Below are positions 55,903 through 64,000 of a DNA stretch of 64,000 bases, in pieces. The position numbers and the translations under genes are program-made. The stretch is taken from positions 222,285-286,284 of the forward strand of contig LWRO01000002.1 of assembly GCA_001657325.1 (NCBI GenBank), read 5' to 3'. This DNA is from Geitlerinema sp. BBD 1991-9 (GTDB lineage Bacteria; Cyanobacteriota; Cyanobacteriia; Cyanobacteriales; Geitlerinemataceae). Numbering within the stretch: the stretch's first letter is position 1; every line of letters starts with the position of its first letter. Under the pieces are notes generated by a model. The model saw nothing but the letters and a program-made list of their open reading frames with translations, had not been told where the DNA came from and searched no databases.

Positions 55903-57372
55903 ATGAACAGCAAAATCGACCCTCACCGATATGAAACTCATTTTGTTGAGTGTGATTCCCTCGATCGACAACTCGCACGACGGAGCTTACCACTCGTCTG
56001 TGCCGTCCTTTCAATTTTCTGCATTCAAAAGCCAGCTCGATCGATCTCGTTCCATTTCGACTATGCCCCAAACACGACTCTCGACCAAGTCCTCGGCTTT
56101 GAAATGGCTGCGGCGGTCTGGTCAGATTATTTAAGCGATGACGTGACCGTCAATCTGTATGTCAATATTGTCGATGACTTACCAGAAGGTGTAATTGGGG
56201 GAGCGCTACCGGGAATCCTGTCCAACCAGCGCTACGAAGCCTGGCGAGAACAGCTAGAAGAGGATATCACCACAGCAGACGACCAATTGGCTCTGAGTCA
56301 TCTGCTAAACGATGGGAATAAATTTACAGCCTTCATTGACGGTCACAAAATCGATGAAAACGAATATCTCAAAATGACCCGTGCCAACGCCAAAGCACTG
56401 GGAATGCTCGATGGTAATGCAACCGATCTAGATGGCTATATCTTAATGAGCGACTTAACCAACGAGAAGAAGTATGAGTGGAATTACGACTACTTTGGCG
56501 ACATCATTCCCAAAAAGACGCTCGATTTTGTGAGTGTGGCAATTCACGAAATCGGTCACGCTTTGGGCTTTCTCAGTGGCGTTGACAAACCCGGATGGTT
56601 AACTCAAGCAACTTCTCACAATGATAATGACTACTACGATAGTTTAATCGGCAACCTCAACCACGCCACGCCATTAGATATGTTCCGCTACTCCGACGAG
56701 AGTCTGATTGAGAGTGGAAGTAGTGATGTCTGGATCGATATGTCAGTTGGTTCCAAGAGTTTCTTCTCCGTAGAAGGCAACGACGCACTGAACATAGGGA
56801 ATCAGGATCGAAATTACTTTTCTACGGGAAAAAACAGTGAATTAGGGGGAGATGGCGCTCAAGCGAGTCACTGGAAATCCCATCCCACAAAGCCTCTGGG
56901 CATTATGGACCCGTATCTCAAAGCCGGACAGCGACGGGAAATCTCAGATATCGATTTGCTTGCTTTCGATGCCATCGGTTGGGATCGAACGTCTGGCGGC
57001 ACCGATTTGGCAACCCTGTACGCCCTTGCCGAACAGCAACTTGCCGATCGACTGGGAATCTCTGTAGGCGATTTGTCCGACGAACTCGTTGAGACACTGA
57101 CGACTTTTGAAGATGCAAATGGCAACGGCATCGACGATCGAGTCGAGCAAATGCTAACAGACAGCGAAGTTTACGAATGGGGAGGTGGAGGCAGTGGAGG
57201 ATCTTGGCAAGAATTGCTCGATCGAGAATTATCCACACAAACCTCTCGCGCCTCTACTCGTTCGACCTCTGTCCCCGAGCCGAATTCGATCGTTGGCTTG
57301 TGGAGTCTCGGAGTGCTTGGAATAGGTTCGATCCTGAAACGACACGATCGAAGAGGAGGTGACGACATCTAA
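55903..57372 (+). CDS. PEP-CTERM-anchored metalloprotease (NF038122 family)
   Basis: The 489-residue protein starts MNSKIDPHRYETHF with a hydrophobic segment (about 30-50). It has the zinc site H-E-x2-H in VSVAIHEIGHALGFLSG and a downstream MDPYLKAGQRREISDIDLLAFDAIGWD (methionine turn). The C-terminus carries the PEP-CTERM sorting signal SVPEPNSIVGLWSLGVLGIGSILKRHDRR. Such proteins are cleaved and anchored by exosortase, whose gene is not in the window. The start at 55903 was preferred over TTG 55891. Confidence 0.87.
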   Translation: MNSKIDPHRYETHFVECDSLDRQLARRSLPLVCAVLSIFCIQKPARSISFHFDYAPNTTLDQVLGFEMAAAVWSDYLSDDVTVNLYVNIVDDLPEGVIGGALPGILSNQRYEAWREQLEEDITTADDQLALSHLLNDGNKFTAFIDGHKIDENEYLKMTRANAKALGMLDGNATDLDGYILMSDLTNEKKYEWNYDYFGDIIPKKTLDFVSVAIHEIGHALGFLSGVDKPGWLTQATSHNDNDYYDSLIGNLNHATPLDMFRYSDESLIESGSSDVWIDMSVGSKSFFSVEGNDALNIGNQDRNYFSTGKNSELGGDGAQASHWKSHPTKPLGIMDPYLKAGQRREISDIDLLAFDAIGWDRTSGGTDLATLYALAEQQLADRLGISVGDLSDELVETLTTFEDANGNGIDDRVEQMLTDSEVYEWGGGGSGGSWQELLDRELSTQTSRASTRSTSVPEPNSIVGLWSLGVLGIGSILKRHDRRGGDDI

Positions 57373-57460
57373 AGCAACCGAGTACAATCGACCCATCGTC
57401 TGTCGCACTCAAAACGATAGGAACGGCCGTCTTTTATCCGTTTGGATAACTTACCCCTTA

Positions 57461-57477
57461 CTTCCTCGGAGGAAGTT
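57461..57477 (+). promoter_or_regulatory. Hairpin covering the ribosome binding site of tpsA
   Basis: ACTTCC-TCGGA-GGAAGT can fold into a six-base stem that includes the GGAGGAAG ribosome binding site, 8-12 nt before ATG 57485. It could limit translation. Short palindromes of this sort also occur by chance. Confidence 0.35.
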
Positions 57478-57484
57478 AGGTTAC

Positions 57485-60247
57485 ATGAAAACCCAGATTA
57501 CTAATTTCCCAGTCCGGCAAAACTTACATCAGATCCTTGCCATCGCAGCCTTCAATCTACTCACGAATATCTCTGTTCCCGTTTTAGCCCAAATTGTTCC
57601 CGATCGAACCTTACCCGAGCGCTCGATCGTGACACCAGACGGCACCTCGATCGAAATTCAAGGCGGGACGAGAGCCGGCGACAACCTCTTTCATAGCTTC
57701 GAGCAGTTTTCCGTTCCAACTGGCTCAGAAGCCTTCTTTAACAACACCCTCTCCGTTGAAAACATCATCAGTCGCGTCACCGGCGGTCAGGTTTCCAACA
57801 TCGATGGTTTAATTCGAGCTAACGGAAGCGCCAATCTTTTCTTACTCAATCCAAACGGCATTCTTTTCGGGCCAAATGCCGCCTTGAACATCGGCGGATC
57901 GTTTGTTGGGAGTACCGCAGACAGCCTTCGCTTCAACGACGCCCGCGAGTTTAGCGCAGCCGAACCGCAAACGTCCTTACTAACCATCAGCGTCCCCATG
58001 GGTTTGCAGTACGGTACGAACCCAGGAGATATCAACGTACAGGGCAATGGTAATAACGTCTTTTTAGACGGCCCTTTCGTGATTCGAGTGTTCAGACCGG
58101 ACGGACTTCGCGTTGCTGACGGCCAAACCCTCGCGCTTATCGGAGGTAACGTTGCCCTAGACGGCGGGAATCTAACCGCTTTCGACGGACGCATCGAATT
58201 GGGGAGCGTCGGATCGGATGCATTCGTCCAGCTCGCCGCTACCGATCCCGGTTTTCGCTTAAACTACGGCGATGTCAGCCAATTTCAAGACATTGCCTTG
58301 TCCCGCGCCGCTTCCGTTGAAGCCAGCGGTAATAGTGGCGGATCGATCGAAGTGCAGGGTCGCCGCGTCACCCTAACCGAAGGATCGACTCTCTTCGCCG
58401 ATACCTTAGGCAATGGCACGGGTGGAACGTTACGGATTACCGCTTCAGAGTTCGTCGGACTGGCCGGCACATCGAGCTTCACGCCACCCCCGACTGAAAC
58501 TGAGACGTTTCCCGAATTCCCCTTTTCAAGCCGTTTGTCTACCGATGTGGGGCGCTTTCCAGGCTCGACCGGAAAGGGGGGAACCTTAGAAATTGAAACC
58601 GATCGCCTAGTCGTCACGGATGGCGCGCAAATTTCCAGCGGAACCTTTAGCACGGGAAATTCCGGCACGTTAAGGATCGTGGCGCGAGAGATCGTTCTGA
58701 ACGGTGGCGCAGCGGGCATCGGCCCGAGCGGTTTGTTTGTCCCCGTCGCGCCTGACGCACGGGGCAACGGCGGCGTTTTAATCGTCGAGGCGGGACAGTT
58801 ACAGGTAACCAACGGCGCGCGGATTCTCGGGAGTACCTTCGGCCTCGGAGATGCAGGGACGTTAAACGTGCGAGCCGAAGCGATCGATCTCGACGGAACG
58901 TCTCCCGGTGGGAGTTCTAGCGGCTTGTTCGTGAACGTAGAACTCGGCGCAGAAGGGAATGGCGGACGGCTTTTCGTGGATGCCGAGCGCGTGCAAGTCA
59001 CAAATGGCGCTCAGATCGCCAGTTTGACGTTCGGTGCGGGCAATGCTGGAGAACTCGCGGTTCGGGCAACGGATATCGAACTGATTGGAGCGTCTCCCAA
59101 TGGATTGCCGAGCAGCTTTTTGGCTGCCGTCGAGCGAGGAGCGACGGGCAACGCAGGGAATCTTTCGATCGATACCGCTCGATTGCGATTGACTGATGGC
59201 GCTCAAATCGCTGTCAGTACGGAAGATGTTGGAAATTCGGGCACCTTGACCGTTCGAGCAGACAAAATCGAAATCATCGGTACCTCAGAATTCGGACGGA
59301 GTGGTTTGTTTGCCAGTGCCATCGCCGGAACGGGCAACGGTGGAGACGTTAACATTAACGCCAACTCGCTACACCTTGAAAATGGCGCGACGATTAGCAC
59401 CAGTAACTTTCAAAGTCAAAATCTCGCTCCCCCAGGACGAGGCGCAGCGGGAGACGTGCGCCTCGACGCGCCCGACCTGCGCTTAGAAGATAGGGCGATC
59501 GTTTCCGCCGAAGTCAATGCTGGAGATCGCGGTAACGTTCTCATCCAATCAGAAGACCTGCGGATGGGCGGGAACAGTCAAATTACGACGAACGCTCGAG
59601 GAACTGCGACGGGGGGCAATATTGAAATCGACACGAACACCCTCGTCGCGCTAGACAACAGCGACATCACGGCGAACTCAATTTCCAGCTTTGGCGGTCG
59701 CGTCGAGATCGATGCGGATTCCCTTTTCGGCATTGAATTTCGAGACGCTCAAACCGCCAACAGCGACATCACGGCCACCTCGGAACTCGGCCCGGCATTT
59801 AGCGGTGTAGTCGAGATCGACACGCCCGATGTCGAGACGACAGTGAGACTCGTATCGTTACCCGAAAACGTCATCAACATCGAGCGTTTAATCGCTCAAC
59901 GCTGTCCGATCGATCGAGATAGCGAATTCTACATCACAGGACGCGGGGGTTTACCACCCAATCCGCGAGAACCGCTTCCCTCAGGTCTCGGTTGGCAAGA
60001 TTGGCGGAATCTAGAAGAACTCAGCCGTCAGTTGTCTGAGGAAACAGCTCGCTCCTCAGAGGTGGGGACTCGACAGAGCCATCCCCAACCTCCCAACACA
60101 CCTCCCCTCATCGAGAGCGCAGCAACTCTTATCGAAGCAACGGGAAGCATCACCATGGCTGACGGAACCGTCATGCTCGTTGCAGACACGCCTCGCCCCT
60201 TATTTCAGCGTTTCTGGTCGATTCCAGCATCTTGCTATGTTCGTTAA
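57485..60247 (+). CDS. TpsA-type filamentous haemagglutinin/S-layer family exoprotein
   Basis: The 920-residue protein starts with a signal peptide (MKTQITNFPVRQNLHQILAIAAF..VLAQ), then the TPS secretion domain (about 40-200: GGTRAGDNLFHSFEQFSVPTG, ANLFLLNPNGILFGPNAALNIGGSFVGSTADS). Long G-rich beta-helix repeats follow (about 200-760: GNAGNLSIDTARLRLTDGAQI), and a C-terminal segment FYITGRGGLPPNPREPLPSGLGWQDWRN common to cyanobacterial TpsA proteins. It is exported by TpsB, probably the one at 40404. The ATG at 57485 opens the signal peptide and follows GGAGGAAG. Confidence 0.92.
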   Translation: MKTQITNFPVRQNLHQILAIAAFNLLTNISVPVLAQIVPDRTLPERSIVTPDGTSIEIQGGTRAGDNLFHSFEQFSVPTGSEAFFNNTLSVENIISRVTGGQVSNIDGLIRANGSANLFLLNPNGILFGPNAALNIGGSFVGSTADSLRFNDAREFSAAEPQTSLLTISVPMGLQYGTNPGDINVQGNGNNVFLDGPFVIRVFRPDGLRVADGQTLALIGGNVALDGGNLTAFDGRIELGSVGSDAFVQLAATDPGFRLNYGDVSQFQDIALSRAASVEASGNSGGSIEVQGRRVTLTEGSTLFADTLGNGTGGTLRITASEFVGLAGTSSFTPPPTETETFPEFPFSSRLSTDVGRFPGSTGKGGTLEIETDRLVVTDGAQISSGTFSTGNSGTLRIVAREIVLNGGAAGIGPSGLFVPVAPDARGNGGVLIVEAGQLQVTNGARILGSTFGLGDAGTLNVRAEAIDLDGTSPGGSSSGLFVNVELGAEGNGGRLFVDAERVQVTNGAQIASLTFGAGNAGELAVRATDIELIGASPNGLPSSFLAAVERGATGNAGNLSIDTARLRLTDGAQIAVSTEDVGNSGTLTVRADKIEIIGTSEFGRSGLFASAIAGTGNGGDVNINANSLHLENGATISTSNFQSQNLAPPGRGAAGDVRLDAPDLRLEDRAIVSAEVNAGDRGNVLIQSEDLRMGGNSQITTNARGTATGGNIEIDTNTLVALDNSDITANSISSFGGRVEIDADSLFGIEFRDAQTANSDITATSELGPAFSGVVEIDTPDVETTVRLVSLPENVINIERLIAQRCPIDRDSEFYITGRGGLPPNPREPLPSGLGWQDWRNLEELSRQLSEETARSSEVGTRQSHPQPPNTPPLIESAATLIEATGSITMADGTVMLVADTPRPLFQRFWSIPASCYVR

Positions 60248-62945
60248 AACTCCGCCACCCCAAAACTTTTGGGGTGGGTACGCTTCGATCGAGTCTTTGC
60301 CGATCGCCCACTGGCGAGGACGTTTGGTCTGCCCTCTCGCGCTTGTCGTCGCGCTCGCTCTGGGGGTTCGCAACCCCGCAACGGCGATCGAGTCTCGTCA
60401 GGGGGACACAGGCAATCCAACAGCTCCCGACTCCCTCGCGGTTCGTCCTGCAACCGGCACCGATCCGATCGCTCGATCGGCGGGCGATCTCGTGCAACAG
60501 GGTCGAGATTTCTATCGAGCCGGGCAGTTTGCCGACGCGATCGAAATTTGGCAAGCGGCGGCTCTGGACTTAGGACGTTCGGGAAACGACAGCTTGCCAA
60601 ACGTCCTCGATCGCGTGTTAGTTTTTAGCTATCTGGCCTCGGCCTTCCAGCAACTCGGACAGTGGCCGCCAGCCGACCGCGCGATGCAAGATGCGTTCGC
60701 CCTCATTTCGACCGTTGCTATCGACGGCGATCTCCAGCAAGTAACCCATTACCACTTGGTCTTAGCGCAAGCATTCAACACCCGAGGTCACTTGCAACTG
60801 GCCAGAGGACGAGCCGTCGAAGCTTTGAAAAGCTGGCAGCAAGCTGAAGCGAACTACCGTCGAGCGGGTGACGAGGAAGGTGTTATCGGCAGTCAGATCG
60901 ATCGAACCCAAGCATTACAAGCCTTGGGACAGTATCAGCGAGCCAGAGAAACCTTGGAGAACGTCGATCGATCGCTGCAAGCGTCCCCCGATTCGCCCCT
61001 CAAAGCGACTGGACTGCTGAACCTCGGTAATACGCTGCGTGCAGTTGGCGACTTCGATCGATCTCAGCAGGTCTTACAACAAAGTCTAGAGGTTGCCGAA
61101 CGCTTACCTTCGTCCCTTCACGTTCACGCCGCACTGCTCGGCTTAGCCCAAACTTCGCGGTTTCAAGGCAATCTCGATCGAGCGTTGGCCTTTTACGAAC
61201 GAGCAGCGACGATCGCCCCCTCACCCCTCGCTCGCGTTCGCACCCAAATCGATCGACTGAGTCTCGCCGTCGAAACCGAGCAATGGGAAAACGCACGCAC
61301 CCTATGGCAATCCCTCCAGTCCCAACTCTTCGAGCTGCCCCCCCATCGCACCACGGTTGATTTACGGGTGAACGCCGCTCGCAGCTTGATAAAATGGCAG
61401 ACCGTTGCGGTTGGAGAAATGCCCAACGTCCGAGATGTTGCCGAACTCTTAGCCACAGCGATTCGAGATGCCCGCAGTCTGCAAGATCGACGTGCCGAAG
61501 CCTACGCCGTCGGCGAGTTAGCTGACCTGTACGAACGCACGAATCGCGAAGTAGAGGCTTTGGACTTAGCGCAGCAAGCGTTGGTACTGGCTGAGACTGC
61601 CGACGCCCCCGATATTGCCTATCAGTTGCAATGGCAAACCGGACGACTCTTCAACGCTCGAGGCGATCGCGCCAGTGCTATTGATGCTTACGGGGAAGCC
61701 GTCAACACCTTAAACGCCATTCGCAAAGATTTAGTCGTCACGCCCGAATTGCAATTTTCATTTCGAGAGCGCGTCGAACCCGTGTATCGGGAGTTTGTGG
61801 GTTTGCTGCTCGCACCGGAAGCCAGCCAAAGCGATCTCGAGCGAGCGCGTCAAACCATCGAAGCGCTGCAACTGGCCGAATTGGAAAACTTCTTTCGAGA
61901 GGCTTGTTTAGACGCTCGCCCCCAGCAGATCGACGAGATCGATAGCACTGCTGCCGCAATCTACCCGATTATTTTGCTCGATCGACTCGCCGTCGTGCTG
62001 TCCGTTCCCGGACAACCGTTGCGTTATTACGACACCCGTCTTCCTCAAAGTGAAGTCGAGCGCATCCTCCGCGAAATGCAAGCGTCTCTCAATCCCTCTT
62101 ATCCCAACCAATGGCGCTTGCAACTGTCCGAACAGGTTTACGACTGGTTAATTCGACCCGCTGAAGGCGATCTCGCCAGCCACGAGATCGAAACGTTGGT
62201 ATTTGTCCTCGACGGACTGCTGCGAAATCTGCCGATGGCAGCCCTCTACGATGGAGATCGATACCTGATCGAGCAGTACGGCATTGCGTTAGCACCCGGT
62301 TTGCAACTCATTCCATCTGACCCTATTGACTCGCAGCGGTTACAGGTTTTAATTGGAGGATTGACCGAGGCCCGTCAGGGATTTTCTGCCTTACCGGGCG
62401 TTAGCGTTGAATTGGAACAAATTGGCTCGGAAGGCATTGATACCTCGGTTCCCATCCTCAACGAACAGTTTACAGAAAATAACCTCGAAAATCAGATCGG
62501 TTCTACCGTATTTCCTATCGTTCATTTGGCAACACACGGTCAGTTGAGTTCCGATCCCGCAAAAACTTTCGTACTAACTTGGGATGATAAAATAGATGTT
62601 AAAGAATTGGGGCGTTTACTCAGAGCGAGATCGTTTGAAGTTTCGCTCCCCATTGAATTACTCGTCCTCAGTGCTTGTCAAACGGCATCGGGTGACGATC
62701 GAGCAGCTTTGGGATTAGCAGGATTAGCTGTTCGATCGGGAGTTCGCAGCACATTGGCGACACTCTGGTCGGTTAACGATCGATCGACTGCCCTGATGAT
62801 GGGTCACTTTTATCGAGAATTAGCTCGGTCTGGAATGAGTAAAGCTGAAGCACTTCGTCAGTCACAACTGATGTTGTTGCAAAACTCTCAATACGATCAT
62901 CCGTTCTTTTGGTCTCCATTTGTTATGGTCGGAAACTGGTTTTAA
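60237..62945 (+). CDS. CHAT domain and TPR-repeat protein
   Basis: The 902-residue protein starts with a signal-like segment (MFVKTPPPQNFWGG..LVCPLALVVALALGV), then TPR repeats (about 75-540: RDFYRAGQFADAIEIW, AEANYRRAGDEEGVIG). A C-terminal CHAT domain follows, with catalytic histidine in IVHLATHGQL and cysteine in LLVLSACQTASGDDRAAL. CHAT proteins are caspase-like cysteine peptidases or scaffolds. It overlaps the end of tpsA by 11 nt, so it is coupled to it. CHAT/TPR proteins sit beside TpsA genes in many cyanobacteria, but the substrate is unknown. Confidence 0.9.
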   Translation: MFVKTPPPQNFWGGYASIESLPIAHWRGRLVCPLALVVALALGVRNPATAIESRQGDTGNPTAPDSLAVRPATGTDPIARSAGDLVQQGRDFYRAGQFADAIEIWQAAALDLGRSGNDSLPNVLDRVLVFSYLASAFQQLGQWPPADRAMQDAFALISTVAIDGDLQQVTHYHLVLAQAFNTRGHLQLARGRAVEALKSWQQAEANYRRAGDEEGVIGSQIDRTQALQALGQYQRARETLENVDRSLQASPDSPLKATGLLNLGNTLRAVGDFDRSQQVLQQSLEVAERLPSSLHVHAALLGLAQTSRFQGNLDRALAFYERAATIAPSPLARVRTQIDRLSLAVETEQWENARTLWQSLQSQLFELPPHRTTVDLRVNAARSLIKWQTVAVGEMPNVRDVAELLATAIRDARSLQDRRAEAYAVGELADLYERTNREVEALDLAQQALVLAETADAPDIAYQLQWQTGRLFNARGDRASAIDAYGEAVNTLNAIRKDLVVTPELQFSFRERVEPVYREFVGLLLAPEASQSDLERARQTIEALQLAELENFFREACLDARPQQIDEIDSTAAAIYPIILLDRLAVVLSVPGQPLRYYDTRLPQSEVERILREMQASLNPSYPNQWRLQLSEQVYDWLIRPAEGDLASHEIETLVFVLDGLLRNLPMAALYDGDRYLIEQYGIALAPGLQLIPSDPIDSQRLQVLIGGLTEARQGFSALPGVSVELEQIGSEGIDTSVPILNEQFTENNLENQIGSTVFPIVHLATHGQLSSDPAKTFVLTWDDKIDVKELGRLLRARSFEVSLPIELLVLSACQTASGDDRAALGLAGLAVRSGVRSTLATLWSVNDRSTALMMGHFYRELARSGMSKAEALRQSQLMLLQNSQYDHPFFWSPFVMVGNWF

Positions 62946-63164
62946 GCATTTATATATCGACACTTTAAGACATTTAAAGTTTTCGATTATCCTCAAAAAA
63001 TATCGATCTGGAAAATGAAATATGAAAATTTCAAATATCCTCCCCAAAAATCACAATCGTGACGTTCAAAAAAGCTTGTTAGATGTCACAACGCTTCAAG
63101 GCGTGCAAGCGATTTAGACGATTCACTTGAATTTCAATTTTAGATAAAATAAGAGGAATTCATT

Positions 63165-63944
63165 ATGACTTGGTTCAATCGTCTTCACTTGCCAGCGATC
63201 GGTACGATCTCCGTGTCCCTGGAAATCGTTCTCGCCGCTAGTTGTTGCGCCCCAGTCCGAGCTCAACTCGCACCCGAAGCTCACAGCGCAGCCGTTCGTC
63301 TAAATCCCATCATCCACTTCGAGCCGCCTCCAGGGGAAGGACAACCGACCGGCAATCGCAGCGGCGGCAACCGAGACTGTTTCTCAGCAACAACATCAGA
63401 CAACGCAGTCGATCGTGCGTTTCTAACGTTACTGATTCCCGAAACCCTTCAAGGGTTCACGATTGACGAACGCCCCACGGTCTTTGTTTACATCCCACAA
63501 ACATCGGCTCGTTCGGTGAGAGCGAAACTCGAAGACGAAGCGGGGAACCTCTACTATTACAACGAAAACCTACCGATCTCTGAAACGCCTGGGATTTATG
63601 CATTTCGCTTTCCCAGCAGCACTCCTTCCCTCGAAGCCGGTCAGCGATATCAGTGGACGATGGCCGTCACCTGTCGCGAAGCATCCCGCTACGACGATCC
63701 CTCAGTGTCCGGTTGGATCGAACGTATCGAACCCGATTTAGCGCTCGATCGATCCGATCGAGAACCGTCCCTCGAACTCGCCGCGTCCTATGCCGCTGAT
63801 GGATTGTGGTTCGATGCCCTAACAACCCTGGCTGAACTTCGGCAATCTCAACCCAACAATCCAACCGTCACTCGAGAGTGGGAAACGCTTCTGGATTCGA
63901 TCGGATTGGCAGGTATCGCCACACAGCCCCTCAGATCCAACTAA
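63165..63944 (+). CDS. DUF928 domain exported protein
   Basis: The 259-residue protein has a signal peptide (1-33, ISVSLEIVLAASCCAPVRA) and the DUF928 pattern: FEPPPGEGQPTGNRSGGNRDCF, LIPETLQGFTIDERPTVFVYIPQTSARS, GIYAFRFPSSTPSLEAGQRYQWTMAVTCREASR and DGLWFDALTTLAELRQSQPN. The family is cyanobacterial, periplasmic or outer-membrane associated, and usually near CHAT and CHASE2 genes, as here. AAGAGGA about 8 nt before ATG 63165 is the ribosome binding site. Confidence 0.9.
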   Translation: MTWFNRLHLPAIGTISVSLEIVLAASCCAPVRAQLAPEAHSAAVRLNPIIHFEPPPGEGQPTGNRSGGNRDCFSATTSDNAVDRAFLTLLIPETLQGFTIDERPTVFVYIPQTSARSVRAKLEDEAGNLYYYNENLPISETPGIYAFRFPSSTPSLEAGQRYQWTMAVTCREASRYDDPSVSGWIERIEPDLALDRSDREPSLELAASYAADGLWFDALTTLAELRQSQPNNPTVTREWETLLDSIGLAGIATQPLRSN

Positions 63945-63956
63945 ACCAACACACAA

Positions 63957-64000
63957 ATGTGGCAAACGTTCAAGCTGGCCGTTCGACAATGGAGTGACAT
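63957..64000 (+). CDS. Start of a further gene, cut by the window edge (possibly CHASE2-domain)
   Basis: An ATG at 63957, 12 nt after the DUF928 stop, opens MWQTFKLAVRQWSD and reaches the window end. CHASE2-domain proteins of cyanobacteria often begin with similar M-W-x-x-x-K/R-x-x-x-R-Q-W sequences and often follow DUF928. Only 14 codons are visible. Confidence 0.35.
   Translation, partial: MWQTFKLAVRQWSD

Overview
The window is chromosomal DNA of a cyanobacterium. The evidence is the photosynthesis-linked genes (petP for cytochrome b6f, a Get3d-type ATPase, the separate beta-epsilon ATP synthase pair, a gap1-type GAPDH), several protein families found mainly in cyanobacteria (DUF3370, DUF4079, DUF928, DUF6816), and very dense HIP1-like palindromes (GCGATCGC, TCGATCGA). 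The G+C looks to be a little over 50 % by eye. The two-partner secretion genes, CHAT protein, pilin-like gene and repeat content suggest a filamentous Oscillatoriales-like organism, but the species cannot be named from the sequence alone.

Layout. 1-0.9 kb: an IscB RNA-guided nuclease gene cut by the window edge, with a structured omega/HEARO RNA upstream; the element abuts the 3' end of a DUF187 glycosylhydrolase gene. 0.9-9.2 kb: a mostly minus-strand block with an SLC13 permease, Get3d, petP, a 2TM protein, two conserved hypotheticals and an AllA-like lyase. 9.4-14.5 kb: atpD-atpC, a Kir potassium channel, a pentapeptide-repeat protein and pheS. 14.5-22.2 kb: an MnmC-like methyltransferase, a Uma2 protein, DUF3370, a RibD-C reductase, a VWA protein and gap1, with a tandem 69-bp repeat in front of the VWA gene. 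22.5-29 kb: a partner-switching set (STAS, RsbU-type phosphatase with receiver, RsbW-like ATPase), then dacB, a DUF6816 protein and a rhodanese. 29-33.6 kb: a lipid operon plsX-fabH-fabD-plsC, followed by pgl. 33.7-40 kb: two FHA proteins, a pilin-like protein, rfbB and uvrA.

40-47 kb is an accessory zone. It holds a TpsB outer-membrane transporter, a truncated DUF4277 transposase, a tight three-gene set (SDMT-like methyltransferase, SDR with a non-canonical active site, unusual PLP enzyme), and a broken TnpB gene. This three-gene set flanked by transposase debris is the least explained system in the window. 47-54 kb carries DUF4079, a GT2/membrane glycosyltransferase fusion, DUF547, Nudix, GDSL, a GpgS-like synthase for a compatible solute, and a lipoprotein. 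54.2-55.9 kb is a long AT-rich stretch without genes.

55.9-64 kb encodes a surface or secretion programme: a PEP-CTERM metalloprotease, a TpsA haemagglutinin-like protein, a CHAT-TPR protein overlapping the end of tpsA, a DUF928 protein, and the start of another gene. No tRNA, rRNA or CRISPR array was recognised. Starts were generally moved from extended TTG/GTG positions to internal ATG codons where homology or a ribosome binding site supports this.
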